Of a stretch of 14,605 nt of DNA, positions 1 to 7,532 are shown in pieces. The stretch comes from JAEHCY01 sp964519095 (GTDB taxonomy: Bacteria > Pseudomonadota > Gammaproteobacteria > Chromatiales > Chromatiaceae): positions 1 through 14,605 of the forward strand of contig CAZFHV010000080.1 in assembly GCA_964519095.1 (NCBI GenBank), in the 5' to 3' direction. Made by a program: the position numbers and the translations under genes. The notes beneath the pieces were generated by a model. It did no database searches. It saw only the letters and a list, made by a program, of their open reading frames with translations, and was not told the origin of the DNA. Numbering within the stretch: the stretch's first letter is position 1; each line of letters begins with the position of its first letter.

Positions 1-891
1 ATCGAGGATCACCGGGATACCTACGGGGTCGAGCCGATCTGCAAAGTATTGCCGATCGCCCCGTCCACCTACCGCCTCCATGCGGCTCGGCGGGTCGATC
101 CCAGCCGGCGCTCGGCGCGTGCGCAGCGTGATGAGACGCTGACCCGAGAGATCCGGCGGGTCTGGGAGGAGAACTTCCAAGTCTACGGGGGGCGCAAGCT
201 CTGGCGGCAGCTCCAGCGGGAAGGCATCGTCGTAGCCCGGTGCAGGGTGGAACGCCTGATGCGCCAGCTGGGTCTGCAAGGGGTGGTGCGTGGCCGGCCG
301 GTCAAGACGACCTTCAGCGACAAGAACGCCCCTTGCCCGCGGGATCAGGTCCATCGCCAGTTCCAGGCCGAGCGGCCGAACGCGCTGTGGGTGTCCGACT
401 TTACCTATGTCTCCACCTGGCAAGGCTTCGTTTACGTGGCCTTCGTCATCGACGTGTTCGCCCGACGCATCGTCGGGTGGAAGGTCTCCCGCAGTGCCCG
501 TACCGACTTCGTGCTGGATGCTCTGGAGCAGGCCCTGTACGCCCGCCGACCGGTGAGCCACGGGCGTCTGATCCACCACAGCGACCGAGGGGTGCAGTAC
601 GTCTCGATCCGTTACACCCAGCGCTTGGCCGAGGCGGGTATTGAGCCCTCTGTCGGCAGCGTCGGAGACTCGTATGACAACGCCCTGGCGGAGACCATCA
701 ACGGTCTGTACAAAGCGGAGGTGATCCACCGCCAGTCCTGGAGAAACCGAGAGGCAGTCGAACTGGCTACCCTCACTTGGGTAGACTGGTTCAACCATCG
801 GAGGCTGTTCGAGCCACTCGGCCACAGGCCACCCGCCGAGGCCGAAGCAGCGTTCTATCAGCAAGTTACCGAGTCCGCTATGGCAGCGTGA
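1..891 (+). CDS. IS3-family transposase OrfB, 5' end outside window
   Basis: This is the catalytic (DDE) subunit of an IS3-family transposase, normally made as an OrfAB fusion by programmed -1 frameshifting from OrfA. The frame is open from base 1 and the first residues (IEDHRDTYGVEPICKVL) match the usual start region of OrfB, so the true start lies just upstream of the window; TTG at 49 is not the start. An HTH_21-like segment (YGGRKLWRQL) is followed by the rve integrase core. The catalytic residues are present: Asp at 397-399 (WVSDFTYV), Asp at 583-585 (HHSDRGVQY) and Glu at 691-693 (NALAETING). The spacing between the second Asp and Glu is exactly 35 residues. No stop or frameshift is seen in the visible part, so the protein may be active. 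Confidence 0.93.
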   Translation: MEDHRDTYGVEPICKVLPIAPSTYRLHAARRVDPSRRSARAQRDETLTREIRRVWEENFQVYGGRKLWRQLQREGIVVARCRVERLMRQLGLQGVVRGRPVKTTFSDKNAPCPRDQVHRQFQAERPNALWVSDFTYVSTWQGFVYVAFVIDVFARRIVGWKVSRSARTDFVLDALEQALYARRPVSHGRLIHHSDRGVQYVSIRYTQRLAEAGIEPSVGSVGDSYDNALAETINGLYKAEVIHRQSWRNREAVELATLTWVDWFNHRRLFEPLGHRPPAEAEAAFYQQVTESAMAA

Positions 892-930
892 CTCACACCA
901 CCGAGCCTCCGAAATTCTCGGGGCGGTTCA
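1..930 (+). mobile_element. IS3-family insertion sequence, right part (left end outside window)
   Basis: The element enters from the left edge, so OrfA and the left end are not visible. Its right end is placed at 930. Read from the outside inward on the minus strand the end begins TGAACCGCCCCGAGAA, the TG...CA terminus usual for IS3-family elements and a sequence type common at their ends. OrfB stops at 891, leaving about 39 bp for the terminal repeat, a normal length. The target duplication cannot be checked because the other end is missing. The insertion lies immediately beyond the ilvC terminator and disrupts no visible gene. Confidence 0.75.
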
Positions 931-938
931 GGCGCACC

Positions 939-964
939 AAAAAAAACCGCGCCCAGGGGCGCGG
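939..964 (-). terminator. Rho-independent terminator of the ilv operon
   Basis: On the minus strand, 30 bp after the ilvC stop, a perfect 7-bp GC stem (CCGCGCC paired with GGCGCGG, plus-strand arms 947-953 and 958-964, loop of 4) is followed directly by eight T residues (939-946). This is a textbook intrinsic terminator. The IS3 element ends only 8 bp further on. Confidence 0.9.
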
Positions 965-993
965 CGTCGGTTCGACGGGGTGAGAACCCGAGC

Positions 994-2010
994 TCAGTTC
1001 TTGGACTTGTCCACCAGCCGGCTGGCCTTGATCCAGGGCATCATGTTGCGCAGCCGCTCGCCCACCTGCTCAATGGGGTGCTCCTGACCGATGCGGCGCA
1101 GGGCCTTGAACTTGGCGGCACCGGACTGGTTCTCGAGGATGAACTCCCGGGCGAACTCGCCGGTCTGAATCTCGGCCAGGATGCGCTTCATCTCGGCCTT
1201 GGTCTGCTCCGTGATGACCCGTGGGCCCCGGGTCATGTCGCCGTACTCGGCGGTGTTGGACACCGAGTAGCGCATGTTGGCGATGCCGCCCTCGTAGATT
1301 AGGTCCACGATCAGCTTCACCTCGTGGAGGCACTCGAAGTAGGCCATCTCCGCGGTGTAGCCCGCCTCCACAAGGGTCTCGAAACCGGCCTGGATCAGGG
1401 AGGTGAGCCCACCGCAGAGCACCACTTGCTCGCCGAAGAGGTCGGTCTCGCACTCCTCGCGGAAGCTGGTCTCGATGATGCCCGCGCGGCCGCCGCCGTT
1501 GGCGGAGGCGTAGGACAGGGCCAGCTCCTTGGCGCCCCCGGTGGCGTCCTGGAACACGGCGATCAGGCTCGGCACGCCGCCGCCCTGGGTGTAGGTGGAA
1601 CGCACCAGGTGGCCGGGACCCTTGGGGGCCACCATGATGACGTCGAGGTCCTCGCGGGGCTCGATCTGACCGAAGTGGATGTTGAAGCCGTGGGCGAAGG
1701 CCAGGGCCGCCCCTTGCGAGATGTTGGGGGCGATCTGCTCGCGGTAGATGCGGGCCTGGTGCTCGTCGGGGGCGAGCAGCATGACCACGTCCGCCCCGCG
1801 CACCGCCTCCTCGATGGGCAGCACGTTCAACCCGGCGTTGGCTGCCTTGGCCGCCGAGGCGGAGCCCGGCCGCAGACCCACCGTCACCTGGACACCGGAG
1901 TCCTTGAGGTTGTTGGCGTGGGCGTGGCCCTGGGAGCCGTAGCCGATGATGGCGACCCGCTTGCCCTGGATCAGCGAGAGGTCGGCGTCTTTGTCGTAGT
2001 AGATGTTCAT
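994..2010 (-). CDS. ilvC: Ketol-acid reductoisomerase (NADP+), class I
   Basis: Converts acetolactate or acetohydroxybutyrate to the dihydroxy acid, the second common step of valine and isoleucine synthesis, using NADPH and Mg2+; cytoplasmic. The 338 aa length is that of the short class I enzymes. The N-terminal Rossmann fold shows GYGSQGHAHANNL, and the following loop LRPGSAS has the Arg and Ser residues typical of NADPH rather than NADH binding. The C-terminal knotted domain carries the metal-binding motifs ETDLFGEQ and the helix with LIYEGGI. ATG at 2010 is preceded on its strand by AGGA at 9 nt. It is the last gene of ilvI-ilvH-ilvC, 65 bp after ilvH, and is followed by a strong terminator. 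Confidence 0.97.
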   Translation of the reverse strand: MNIYYDKDADLSLIQGKRVAIIGYGSQGHAHANNLKDSGVQVTVGLRPGSASAAKAANAGLNVLPIEEAVRGADVVMLLAPDEHQARIYREQIAPNISQGAALAFAHGFNIHFGQIEPREDLDVIMVAPKGPGHLVRSTYTQGGGVPSLIAVFQDATGGAKELALSYASANGGGRAGIIETSFREECETDLFGEQVVLCGGLTSLIQAGFETLVEAGYTAEMAYFECLHEVKLIVDLIYEGGIANMRYSVSNTAEYGDMTRGPRVITEQTKAEMKRILAEIQTGEFAREFILENQSGAAKFKALRRIGQEHPIEQVGERLRNMMPWIKASRLVDKSKN

Positions 2011-2075
2011 TGCTGGATGTCCTGAAAGGGTCGGTCGAATGAGGGAGTGCAGGGCCCCGTCGCGGGCGGGCGCAA

Positions 2076-2567
2076 TCAGACCCCCAGGCCCCTGGCCCCG
2101 CGAGCGATTCCGGAGGGTCCCGAGCGGACCACCTCCACCAGGAGCTCCTTGGGGACAGCGCGCAGGAAGGCGTCGAGCTTGCGGCTGGAGCCGGTGAGCT
2201 CGACCACGTAGCTGGTGTCGGTCACGTCGATGATGTTGGCGCGGAAGATGTCGGCGAGTCGCTTGAGCTCCTCGCGGCCGGCGCCCACCGCCCGGGTCTT
2301 CACCATCATCAGCTCGCGCTCGATGTGGGGGCCTTCCGAGAGGTCTAGGAGCTTCACCACGTCGATAAGCTTGTTGAGCTGCTTCTTGATCTGCTCGACG
2401 ATCTCCTCGTTGCCGGTGGTCACCAGGGTCATGCGCGAGAGGGAGGGGTCCTCGGTGGGGGCCACGATCAGGGACTCGATGTTGTAGCCCCGGGCGGAGA
2501 ACAGGCCCGCCACCCGCGAGAGGGCCCCGGCCTCGTTTTCCAGCAGGATGGAAATGATGTGTCTCAT
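2076..2567 (-). CDS. ilvH: Acetolactate synthase small (regulatory) subunit
   Basis: Regulatory partner of the acetolactate synthase catalytic subunit; it activates the enzyme and mediates valine feedback inhibition. At 163 aa it is the same size as E. coli IlvH. The N-terminal ACT domain spans roughly residues 3-75 (SILLENEAGALSRVAGLFSA), and the C-terminal domain with MVKTRAVG and FRANIIDVT follows. Asn11, Gly14 and Asn29, positions linked to valine sensitivity in E. coli IlvH, are all kept, so valine inhibition is expected. The ATG overlaps the ilvI stop by one base (TGATG), and GGGAG lies about 9 nt upstream, which points to translational coupling and equal subunit supply. Confidence 0.96.
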   Translation of the reverse strand: MRHIISILLENEAGALSRVAGLFSARGYNIESLIVAPTEDPSLSRMTLVTTGNEEIVEQIKKQLNKLIDVVKLLDLSEGPHIERELMMVKTRAVGAGREELKRLADIFRANIIDVTDTSYVVELTGSSRKLDAFLRAVPKELLVEVVRSGPSGIARGARGLGV

Positions 2568-4288
2568 CAGGCCAGCTCCCTTTCAGGTGAGAGGTGCATC
2601 TCGTGGTGTCCCTTGCCCATCTGGATCATGGGGTAGACGTTCTCGGTGGGGTCGATGACCACATCGAGGAACACCAGCCGGTCCTTCATGGCGAAGGCCT
2701 CGCGCATGACCGCTTCCAGCCGGTCGGGCTCGCTCACCCGCATCCCCACGTGACCGAAGCTCTCCGCCAGCTTGACGAAGTCCGGCAGGGCGTCCACGTA
2801 GGAATGGGAGTAGCGGCTGCCGTAGAAGAACTCCTGCCACTGGCGCACCATGCCCATGTAGCCGTTGTTGAGCAGCAGGATCTTGAGGGGCAGGTTGTAC
2901 TGGCGGCAGGTGGCCAGCTCCTGGATGCACATGAGGATGCTGGCCTCGCCCGACACGCAGGCCACCTCCGCTTCCGGGTGGGCGAGCTTGGCCCCCATGG
3001 CCGCCGGCAGCCCAAAGCCCATGGTGCCCAGGCCCCCGGAGTTGATCCAGCGCCGCGGCTTGTCGAAGGGATAGAACTGGGCCGCGAACATCTGGTGCTG
3101 ACCCACGTCCGAGGTCAGGTAGAAGTCCTGGTCGCGGGTGACCTTGTAGAGGGTCTCCACCGCGAACTGGGGCTTGATCTTGCTGCTGCTGTGGTCGTAG
3201 CGCAGGCAGTGCATGGCACGCCAGCCCTCGATCTTCGCCCACCACGCGGCGAGGGCTTCGCGGTCGGGCTCGACGCCCTGCTCCCGCAGCACCCGCAGCA
3301 TGTCGTCCAGGACCACCTTTACGGGGCCCACGATGGGGATGTCCACCCGCACGGTCTTGGAGATGGAGGAGGGGTCCACGTCCAAGTGGACGATCTTCGC
3401 CTGGGGGCAGAAGTGCTGGATCTTCCCCGTGACCCGGTCGTCGAAGCGGGCGCCGATGGCGAGCAGCACGTCGCACTCGTGCATGGCCATGTTGGCCTCA
3501 TAGGTGCCGTGCATGCCGAGCATGCCGAGGAACTGGCGATCGGTCCCCGGATAGGCACCCAACCCCATCAGGGTGTTGGTGACCGGAAAGCCCAGCAACC
3601 GAACCAGCTCCGTGAGCTCCCCCGAGGCCTCGCCCAGGATCACCCCACCGCCGGTGTAGATCATGGGCTGCTTGGCCCCGAGCAGGGTCTCCACCGCCCG
3701 CTTGATCTGGCCGGAGTGCCCCCGCTGGGTGGGGTTATAGGAGCGCATCTCCACCGGCGCCGGGTATTCGTAGGGGATCTTGACGTTCGGGTCGGTGGTG
3801 TCCTTGGGGATGTCCACCACCACCGGCCCCGGACGCCCCGTGGTGGCAATGAAGAAGGCCTTGCGGATGGTCTCCGCCAGCTTGCGCGCGTCCCGCACCA
3901 GGAAGTTGTGCTTGACGCAGGGACGGGTGATCCCTACGGTGTCCACCTCCTGGAAGGCATCGCTGCCGATGACCGGAGTCGGCACCTGGCCGGTGAGCAC
4001 CACCAAGGGGATGGAATCCATGTAGGCGGTGGCGATGCCGGTGACCGCGTTGGTGGCACCCGGGCCTGAGGTGACCAGCACCACCCCCGGTTTGCCCGTG
4101 GAGCGGGCGTAGCCGTCCGCGGCATGGGTGGCCCCCTGCTCGTGACGGACGAGGATATGCTTGACGGCATCCTGTTTGAACAGGGCGTCATAGATGTGCA
4201 GCACGGCACCCCCGGGGTAGCCGAACACATACTCGACGCCTTCGTCCTTCAGACACTGAACGACGATCTCGGCACCACTCAGCTCCAC
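2567..4288 (-). CDS. ilvI: Acetolactate synthase large (catalytic) subunit
   Basis: A ThDP-, Mg- and FAD-dependent enzyme joining two pyruvates (or pyruvate plus 2-ketobutyrate) in the first common step of branched-chain amino acid synthesis. I chose GTG at 4288: GGAGGTGA lies 5 nt upstream, the first residues are MELSGAEIVVQ as in homologues, and the length becomes 573 aa, close to E. coli IlvI. The longer frame up to 4564 runs through the promoter and is not coding. The ThDP-activating Glu50 is in VRHEQGA. The FAD/middle domain follows, then the ThDP domain with QEL and NN (residues 474-475). The usual GDGS is GEAS here (447-450). It could equally be named ilvB; the adjacent ilvH favours ilvI. 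First gene of the operon. Confidence 0.95.
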   Translation of the reverse strand: MELSGAEIVVQCLKDEGVEYVFGYPGGAVLHIYDALFKQDAVKHILVRHEQGATHAADGYARSTGKPGVVLVTSGPGATNAVTGIATAYMDSIPLVVLTGQVPTPVIGSDAFQEVDTVGITRPCVKHNFLVRDARKLAETIRKAFFIATTGRPGPVVVDIPKDTTDPNVKIPYEYPAPVEMRSYNPTQRGHSGQIKRAVETLLGAKQPMIYTGGGVILGEASGELTELVRLLGFPVTNTLMGLGAYPGTDRQFLGMLGMHGTYEANMAMHECDVLLAIGARFDDRVTGKIQHFCPQAKIVHLDVDPSSISKTVRVDIPIVGPVKVVLDDMLRVLREQGVEPDREALAAWWAKIEGWRAMHCLRYDHSSSKIKPQFAVETLYKVTRDQDFYLTSDVGQHQMFAAQFYPFDKPRRWINSGGLGTMGFGLPAAMGAKLAHPEAEVACVSGEASILMCIQELATCRQYNLPLKILLLNNGYMGMVRQWQEFFYGSRYSHSYVDALPDFVKLAESFGHVGMRVSEPDRLEAVMREAFAMKDRLVFLDVVIDPTENVYPMIQMGKGHHEMHLSPERELA

Positions 4289-4293
4289 CTCAG

Positions 4294-4301
4294 TCACCTC
4301 C
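4294..4301 (-). promoter_or_regulatory. Ribosome binding site that fixes the ilvI start
   Basis: The minus strand reads GGAGGTGA here, an almost full anti-16S match, followed 5 nt later by GTG at 4288. A second GTG at 4297 lies inside this motif and is therefore a poor start candidate. Confidence 0.8.
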
Positions 4302-4312
4302 GCAACGGCCGC

Positions 4313-4330
4313 CGTCGGTCCACACCGACG
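4313..4330 (-). promoter_or_regulatory. Hairpin in the ilvI leader
   Basis: A perfect 7-bp inverted repeat (CGTCGGT paired with ACCGACG) with a 4-nt loop lies between the predicted promoter and the ribosome binding site. Its first arm can also pair with CCGAC just upstream (CCGAC-CGGC-GTCGG), so two mutually exclusive small hairpins are possible. No T-tract follows, so it is not a terminator. A regulatory role is only a possibility. Confidence 0.4.
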
Positions 4331-4368
4331 CCGGTCGGAAACCAATAGCGAATTACGCGAAACGGTGA

Positions 4369-4398
4369 AAGCTACCCGAGAAGAACCGACCTTGTCAA
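4369..4398 (-). promoter_or_regulatory. Sigma-70-type promoter for ilvI-ilvH-ilvC
   Basis: On the minus strand a perfect -35 TTGACA (plus-strand 4393-4398) is followed after 18 bp by TAGCTT (4369-4374), which matches the -10 consensus at 3 of 6 positions including the first TA and last T. Transcription would start near 4362 and leave a leader of about 74 nt, too short for a classical peptide attenuator. Confidence 0.6.
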
Positions 4399-4441
4399 AA
4401 TCGCGCGGAGGGTGTCGCTGCCCATCCCGGGGGTTCGGCGG

Positions 4442-4909
4442 ATGAGCCTGGGACGGCGCCCCCGCGGGCTGGTCCTGTCCCTCGCTCTGGCGCTCCTGGG
4501 CCAATGCGCCGGGGCCGGTGCGGCGGAGGTCTACCGCTGGGTGGACGAGCAGGGCATCACCCACCTCTCCCAGACCCCGCCCCCCTCCGGGGGCTACCAG
4601 ACCCTCGACCTGCCGCCCGCGCCGGCGACGGACCCGGGCGCGGGGGCACGGGTGCAGCGCCAGGCGGATCAGGTGGACGAGTGGCAGCGTGAGCGCGCCC
4701 TGCGCCAGGAGCGGGAGCGGGCCGACCTGGAGCTCAAGGCCGAGCGCCAGCGCCGCTGCCAGGCCGCCAGGCAGAACCTCACCACCCTCGACAACCTGGG
4801 CGCCCGCGGGCTCAAGCAGCCCGATGGGACCAGCGTCCGCCCCTCCCCCGAGGAGGCGCAGCGCCTCAGGGACCAGGCCCGCGCGGCACAGGCCCAGTCC
4901 TGCGACTGA
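4442..4909 (+). CDS. DUF4124-domain exported protein
   Basis: Small envelope protein of unknown function. From ATG 4442 (155 aa) it begins with an Arg-rich n-region and a hydrophobic core (LVLSLALALLGQCAGAGAA), a typical Sec signal peptide with cleavage likely near GAGAA. A GTG at 4412 would add ten residues ahead of the signal and sits 1 nt from a GGAGG, so I prefer 4442. Mature residues start EVYRWVDEQGITHLSQTPP, the hallmark of DUF4124. After a Pro-rich linker comes a charged, probably coiled-coil helix rich in Arg, Glu and Gln (about residues 75-115) and a C-terminal Cys. LGQC is not a canonical lipobox. Such proteins are common in Gammaproteobacteria; the role is not known. It is divergent from ilvI and 84 bp before proS. 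Confidence 0.85.
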   Translation: MSLGRRPRGLVLSLALALLGQCAGAGAAEVYRWVDEQGITHLSQTPPPSGGYQTLDLPPAPATDPGAGARVQRQADQVDEWQRERALRQERERADLELKAERQRRCQAARQNLTTLDNLGARGLKQPDGTSVRPSPEEAQRLRDQARAAQAQSCD

Positions 4910-4921
4910 CCCCCCGGCCGA

Positions 4922-4952
4922 GGCGGCAAAGATTGTGCCGCCAAGGGGTTTT
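4922..4952 (+). terminator. Possible weak terminator after the DUF4124 gene
   Basis: GGCGGCA and TGCCGCC (4922-4928 and 4936-4942) form a perfect 7-bp stem with a 7-nt loop, 12 bp after the stop codon. Only four T residues follow, at 4949-4952 after an AAGGGG spacer, so termination would be partial at best. Confidence 0.35.
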
Positions 4953-4993
4953 CGGCTAGCCTTGCGGGCTTACCTCGCCCAGGTTTGGCTTCC

Positions 4994-6736
4994 ATGCGCA
5001 CCTCCCAGTTTCCGCTGCAGACCCTCAAGGAGACCCCCGCGGATGCGGAGGTCGCCAGCCACCGGCTGATGCTGCGCGCCGGCATGATCCGCAAGCTGGC
5101 CGCCGGTCTCTACACCTGGCTGCCCCTGGGGCTGCGGGTGCTGCACAAGGTGGAGGCCATCGTGCGCGAGGAGATGGACCGTGCCGGGGCCCTGGAGGTG
5201 CTGATGCCGGCGGTGCAGCCCGCGGAGCTGTGGCAGGAGTCGGGGCGCTGGAGCCAGTACGGGCCGGAGCTATTACGCCTCAAAGACCGCCACGAGCGGG
5301 AGTTCTGCTTCGGACCCACCCACGAGGAGATCATCACCGAGCTGGCCCGCGGCGAGCTCAAGAGCTACAAGCAGCTCCCCGTCAACTACTACCAGATCCA
5401 GACCAAGTTCCGCGACGAGATCCGCCCCCGCTTCGGGGTGATGCGGGCGCGGGAGTTCCTGATGAAGGACGCCTACTCCTTCCATCTGGACGCCGCCTCC
5501 CTGCAGGAGACCTACGAGCGGATGTACGACACCTACAGCCGCATCTTCCGCCGTTGCGGACTCCAGTTTCGGGCGGTGGCGGCGGACACCGGCGCCATCG
5601 GCGGCAAGGCCTCCCACGAGTTCCACGTGATCGCCGACTCGGGCGAGGACGCCATCGCCTTCTCCGACGCGAGCGACTACGCCGCCAACGTGGAGCTGGC
5701 CGAGGCGCTGGCCCCGGCAACCCCCCGCCCCGCCCCGAGCGAGGCCCCGCGGCTGGTGGACACCCCCAACGCCCGCACCATCCAGGAGCTGGTGGAGCAG
5801 TTCGGCCAGCCCATCGAGCGCACGGTCAAGACCCTGGTGGTGGCCGCCACCGAGGCGGCCGGCAGCCCCTTGGTGGCCCTGCTGGTGCGCGGCGACCAGG
5901 AGCTCAACCTCATCAAGGCCGAGCGACTTCCCGAGGTGGCCCGGCCCCTGCGCTTCGCCGGCGAGGGGGAGATCCGCGCCGCCATCGGCGCCGGACCAGG
6001 GTCGCTGGGGCCCCTCGACCTCCCCATCCCCTGCATCGCCGACCGCAGCCTCACCGCCCTGGCCGACTTCAGCGCCGGCGCCAACCGCGACTGTCAGCAC
6101 TGGTTCGGCCTCAACTGGGAGCGGGACCTGCCCCTGCCCCAGGTGGCGGACCTGCGCAACGTGGTCGAGGGGGACGCGAGTCCCGATGGCCGCGGCCGGC
6201 TGCGCATCCTGCGCGGCATCGAGGTCGGACACATCTTCCAGCTCGGCGACAAGTACAGCCGCGCCATGGATGCCACCGTGCTCGATCCCCAGGGCCGCGC
6301 CGTAGTCATGACCATGGGCTGCTACGGCATCGGCGTCTCGCGCGTGGTCGCGGCCGCCATCGAGCAGCATCACGACGAGCTGGGCATCGCCTGGCCCGCC
6401 CCCATCGCCCCCTTCCACGTGGCCCTGCTGCCGATGCAATACCAGCGCTCCCAGCGGGTGCGCGAGACGGTGGAGGGACTCCACCGGGAGCTGGAGGCCG
6501 CCGGCATCGAGGTCCTCCTCGACGACCGCGAGGTCCGCCCCGGCTTCATGTTCGCCGACATGGAGCTCATCGGCATCCCCCACCGGGTGGTGGTCGGGGA
6601 AAAGGGGCTCGACGGGGGGCAGGTGGAGTGCCGGGGACGCACCGACAGCGAGAACCGCTTCATCCCCCTCCCGGAGATCGTCCCCTTCCTGCGCGAGCAG
6701 CTCACCCAATCCGCAGCCCTGAGGGCCCCCCTGTGA
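4994..6736 (+). CDS. proS: Prolyl-tRNA synthetase
   Basis: Charges tRNA-Pro with proline and edits mischarged alanine; cytoplasmic. ATG 4994 gives MRTSQFPLQTLKETP, the standard N terminus of bacterial-type ProRS, and 580 aa, close to E. coli (572). Class II catalytic core: motif 1 region around PAVQPAELWQESGRW, motif 2 FRDEIRPRFGVMRAREF (from residue 139), motif 3 GCYGIGVSR (residues 442-450). Between motifs 2 and 3, roughly residues 230-390, lies the inserted YbaK-like editing domain (IERTVKTLVV, LVRGDQELN). The C-terminal 100 residues are the anticodon-binding domain (APFHVALLPM, GIEVLLDDREVRPGFMF). The upstream ribosome binding site is weak (AGG only). The stop overlaps the fabA start. Confidence 0.97.
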   Translation: MRTSQFPLQTLKETPADAEVASHRLMLRAGMIRKLAAGLYTWLPLGLRVLHKVEAIVREEMDRAGALEVLMPAVQPAELWQESGRWSQYGPELLRLKDRHEREFCFGPTHEEIITELARGELKSYKQLPVNYYQIQTKFRDEIRPRFGVMRAREFLMKDAYSFHLDAASLQETYERMYDTYSRIFRRCGLQFRAVAADTGAIGGKASHEFHVIADSGEDAIAFSDASDYAANVELAEALAPATPRPAPSEAPRLVDTPNARTIQELVEQFGQPIERTVKTLVVAATEAAGSPLVALLVRGDQELNLIKAERLPEVARPLRFAGEGEIRAAIGAGPGSLGPLDLPIPCIADRSLTALADFSAGANRDCQHWFGLNWERDLPLPQVADLRNVVEGDASPDGRGRLRILRGIEVGHIFQLGDKYSRAMDATVLDPQGRAVVMTMGCYGIGVSRVVAAAIEQHHDELGIAWPAPIAPFHVALLPMQYQRSQRVRETVEGLHRELEAAGIEVLLDDREVRPGFMFADMELIGIPHRVVVGEKGLDGGQVECRGRTDSENRFIPLPEIVPFLREQLTQSAALRAPL

Positions 6737-7260
6737 CCCAGACCCCCGCGCGCCAGACCGCTTACGCCCTCGAGGACCTCCTGCGTTGCAGCCGCGGGGA
6801 GCTGTTCGGCCCCGGTAATGCCCAGCTCCCCGCCCCCAACATGCTGATGATGGACCGCATCGTCGCCATCAGCGAGGACGGCGGGGTCCACGGCAGGGGC
6901 CACCTGCACGCGGAGCTCGATATCCGCCCGGAGCTCTGGTTCTTCGGCTGCCACTTCCCCGGCGACCCCGTCATGCCCGGCTGCCTGGGCCTCGATGCCA
7001 TGTGGCAACTGGTGGGATTCTTCCTCGGCTGGATCGGCAACCCCGGCCGCGGCCGGGCGCTGGGTGTGGGTGAGGTCAAGTTCACTGGCCAGGTGCTGCC
7101 CACCGCCCGCAAGGTGACCTACCACATCGACATGAAGCGGGTCATCAGCCGCAAGCTGGTGCTGGGGATCGGCGATGGGGTAATGGACGTGGACGGCCGC
7201 GAGATCTACACCGCCAAGGACCTCCGGGTGGGGCTCTTCACCTCCACCGAGGGTTTCTAG
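6733..7260 (+). CDS. fabA: 3-hydroxydecanoyl-ACP dehydratase/isomerase
   Basis: Dehydrates 3-hydroxydecanoyl-ACP and isomerises trans-2 to cis-3-decenoyl-ACP, the branch point for unsaturated fatty acids; a cytosolic homodimer. GTG at 6733 overlaps the proS stop (GTGA) and gives 175 aa, close to the E. coli 172. The hot-dog fold signature WFFGCHFPGDPVMPGCLGL is present; catalytic His74 and Asp88 correspond to E. coli His70 and Asp84 with a constant offset of 4. No ATG occurs before residue 37, so the GTG start is well supported. The partner condensing enzyme FabB is not adjacent and must be elsewhere. Pairing with proS looks like simple co-transcription with translational coupling. Confidence 0.95.
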   Translation: MTQTPARQTAYALEDLLRCSRGELFGPGNAQLPAPNMLMMDRIVAISEDGGVHGRGHLHAELDIRPELWFFGCHFPGDPVMPGCLGLDAMWQLVGFFLGWIGNPGRGRALGVGEVKFTGQVLPTARKVTYHIDMKRVISRKLVLGIGDGVMDVDGREIYTAKDLRVGLFTSTEGF

Positions 7261-7334
7261 CCCACCCAGGGGGACCTTGCAGTATCGTCGGAAGGGCAAA
7301 GGGTAACGAAACCCATCACTCCGAGCGCTCTTCC

Positions 7335-7382
7335 CCCCTGCAGGGGTGGGCATCGCCCAACGACTGGGCATCGCCCAACGTC
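7335..7382. repeat. Palindrome followed by 18-bp tandem repeat
   Basis: A 12-bp palindrome CCCCTGCAGGGG (7335-7346) is followed by two copies of an 18-bp unit, TGGGCATCGCCCAACGAC at 7347-7364 and the same with a final C-for-A difference region (AACGTC) at 7365-7382, then the start of a third copy (CGGGCACC). Each unit contains the mini-hairpin TGGGC-ATC-GCCCA. It lies in the convergent fabA/xseA intergenic region. Confidence 0.75.
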
Positions 7383-7400
7383 CGGGCACCCCCCCCACGG

Positions 7401-7480
7401 GTCGGACCGTCGGACTTCAATCCGACATCTCGGCTTCAGTCCCACATACAGGGCTGCGTCGGGCTGAAGCCCGACCCACA
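7401..7480. repeat. REP/BIME-like cluster of hairpin repeats
   Basis: Three copies of one palindromic unit are visible. The first is GTCGGA-CTTCAA-TCCGAC (7409-7426). A decayed copy in the same orientation is CTTCAGTCCCACAT (7434-7447), matching the first copy (7415-7428) at 12 of 14 positions. The third, inverted, is the perfect hairpin GTCGGGCTGAAGCCCGAC (7458-7475). Alternating orientation of short palindromes in an intergenic region is the arrangement of bacterial interspersed mosaic elements. They may also serve as a transcription barrier between the convergent genes, since no T-tract terminator is present for fabA or xseA. Confidence 0.75.
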
Positions 7481-7532
7481 TCCCCCGACCAAGCGGAGGG
7501 CGTGCCGTCGGTCCCTTTGCGTCGTAGGCATC

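Noticed and set aside
977..989. 13-base match GGGGTGAGAACCC between 977-989 and 12949-12961
   Set aside because: A single 13-mer match is expected about once by chance in a GC-rich window this size, and the flanks do not match.
4289..4362. Leader-peptide attenuator for the ilv operon
   Set aside because: The leader is only about 74 nt, has no ATG, and its only small GTG frame contains no run of Ile, Leu or Val codons; no terminator with a T-run is present.
4289..4564. Upstream extension of the ilvI reading frame by 92 codons
   Set aside because: It runs through the predicted promoter and leader, has no family similarity, and the GGAGGTGA at 4294-4301 fixes a downstream GTG start that gives the normal protein length.
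7347..7390. CRISPR-like array
   Set aside because: There are only two full 18-bp units directly abutting without spacers; this is a simple tandem repeat.
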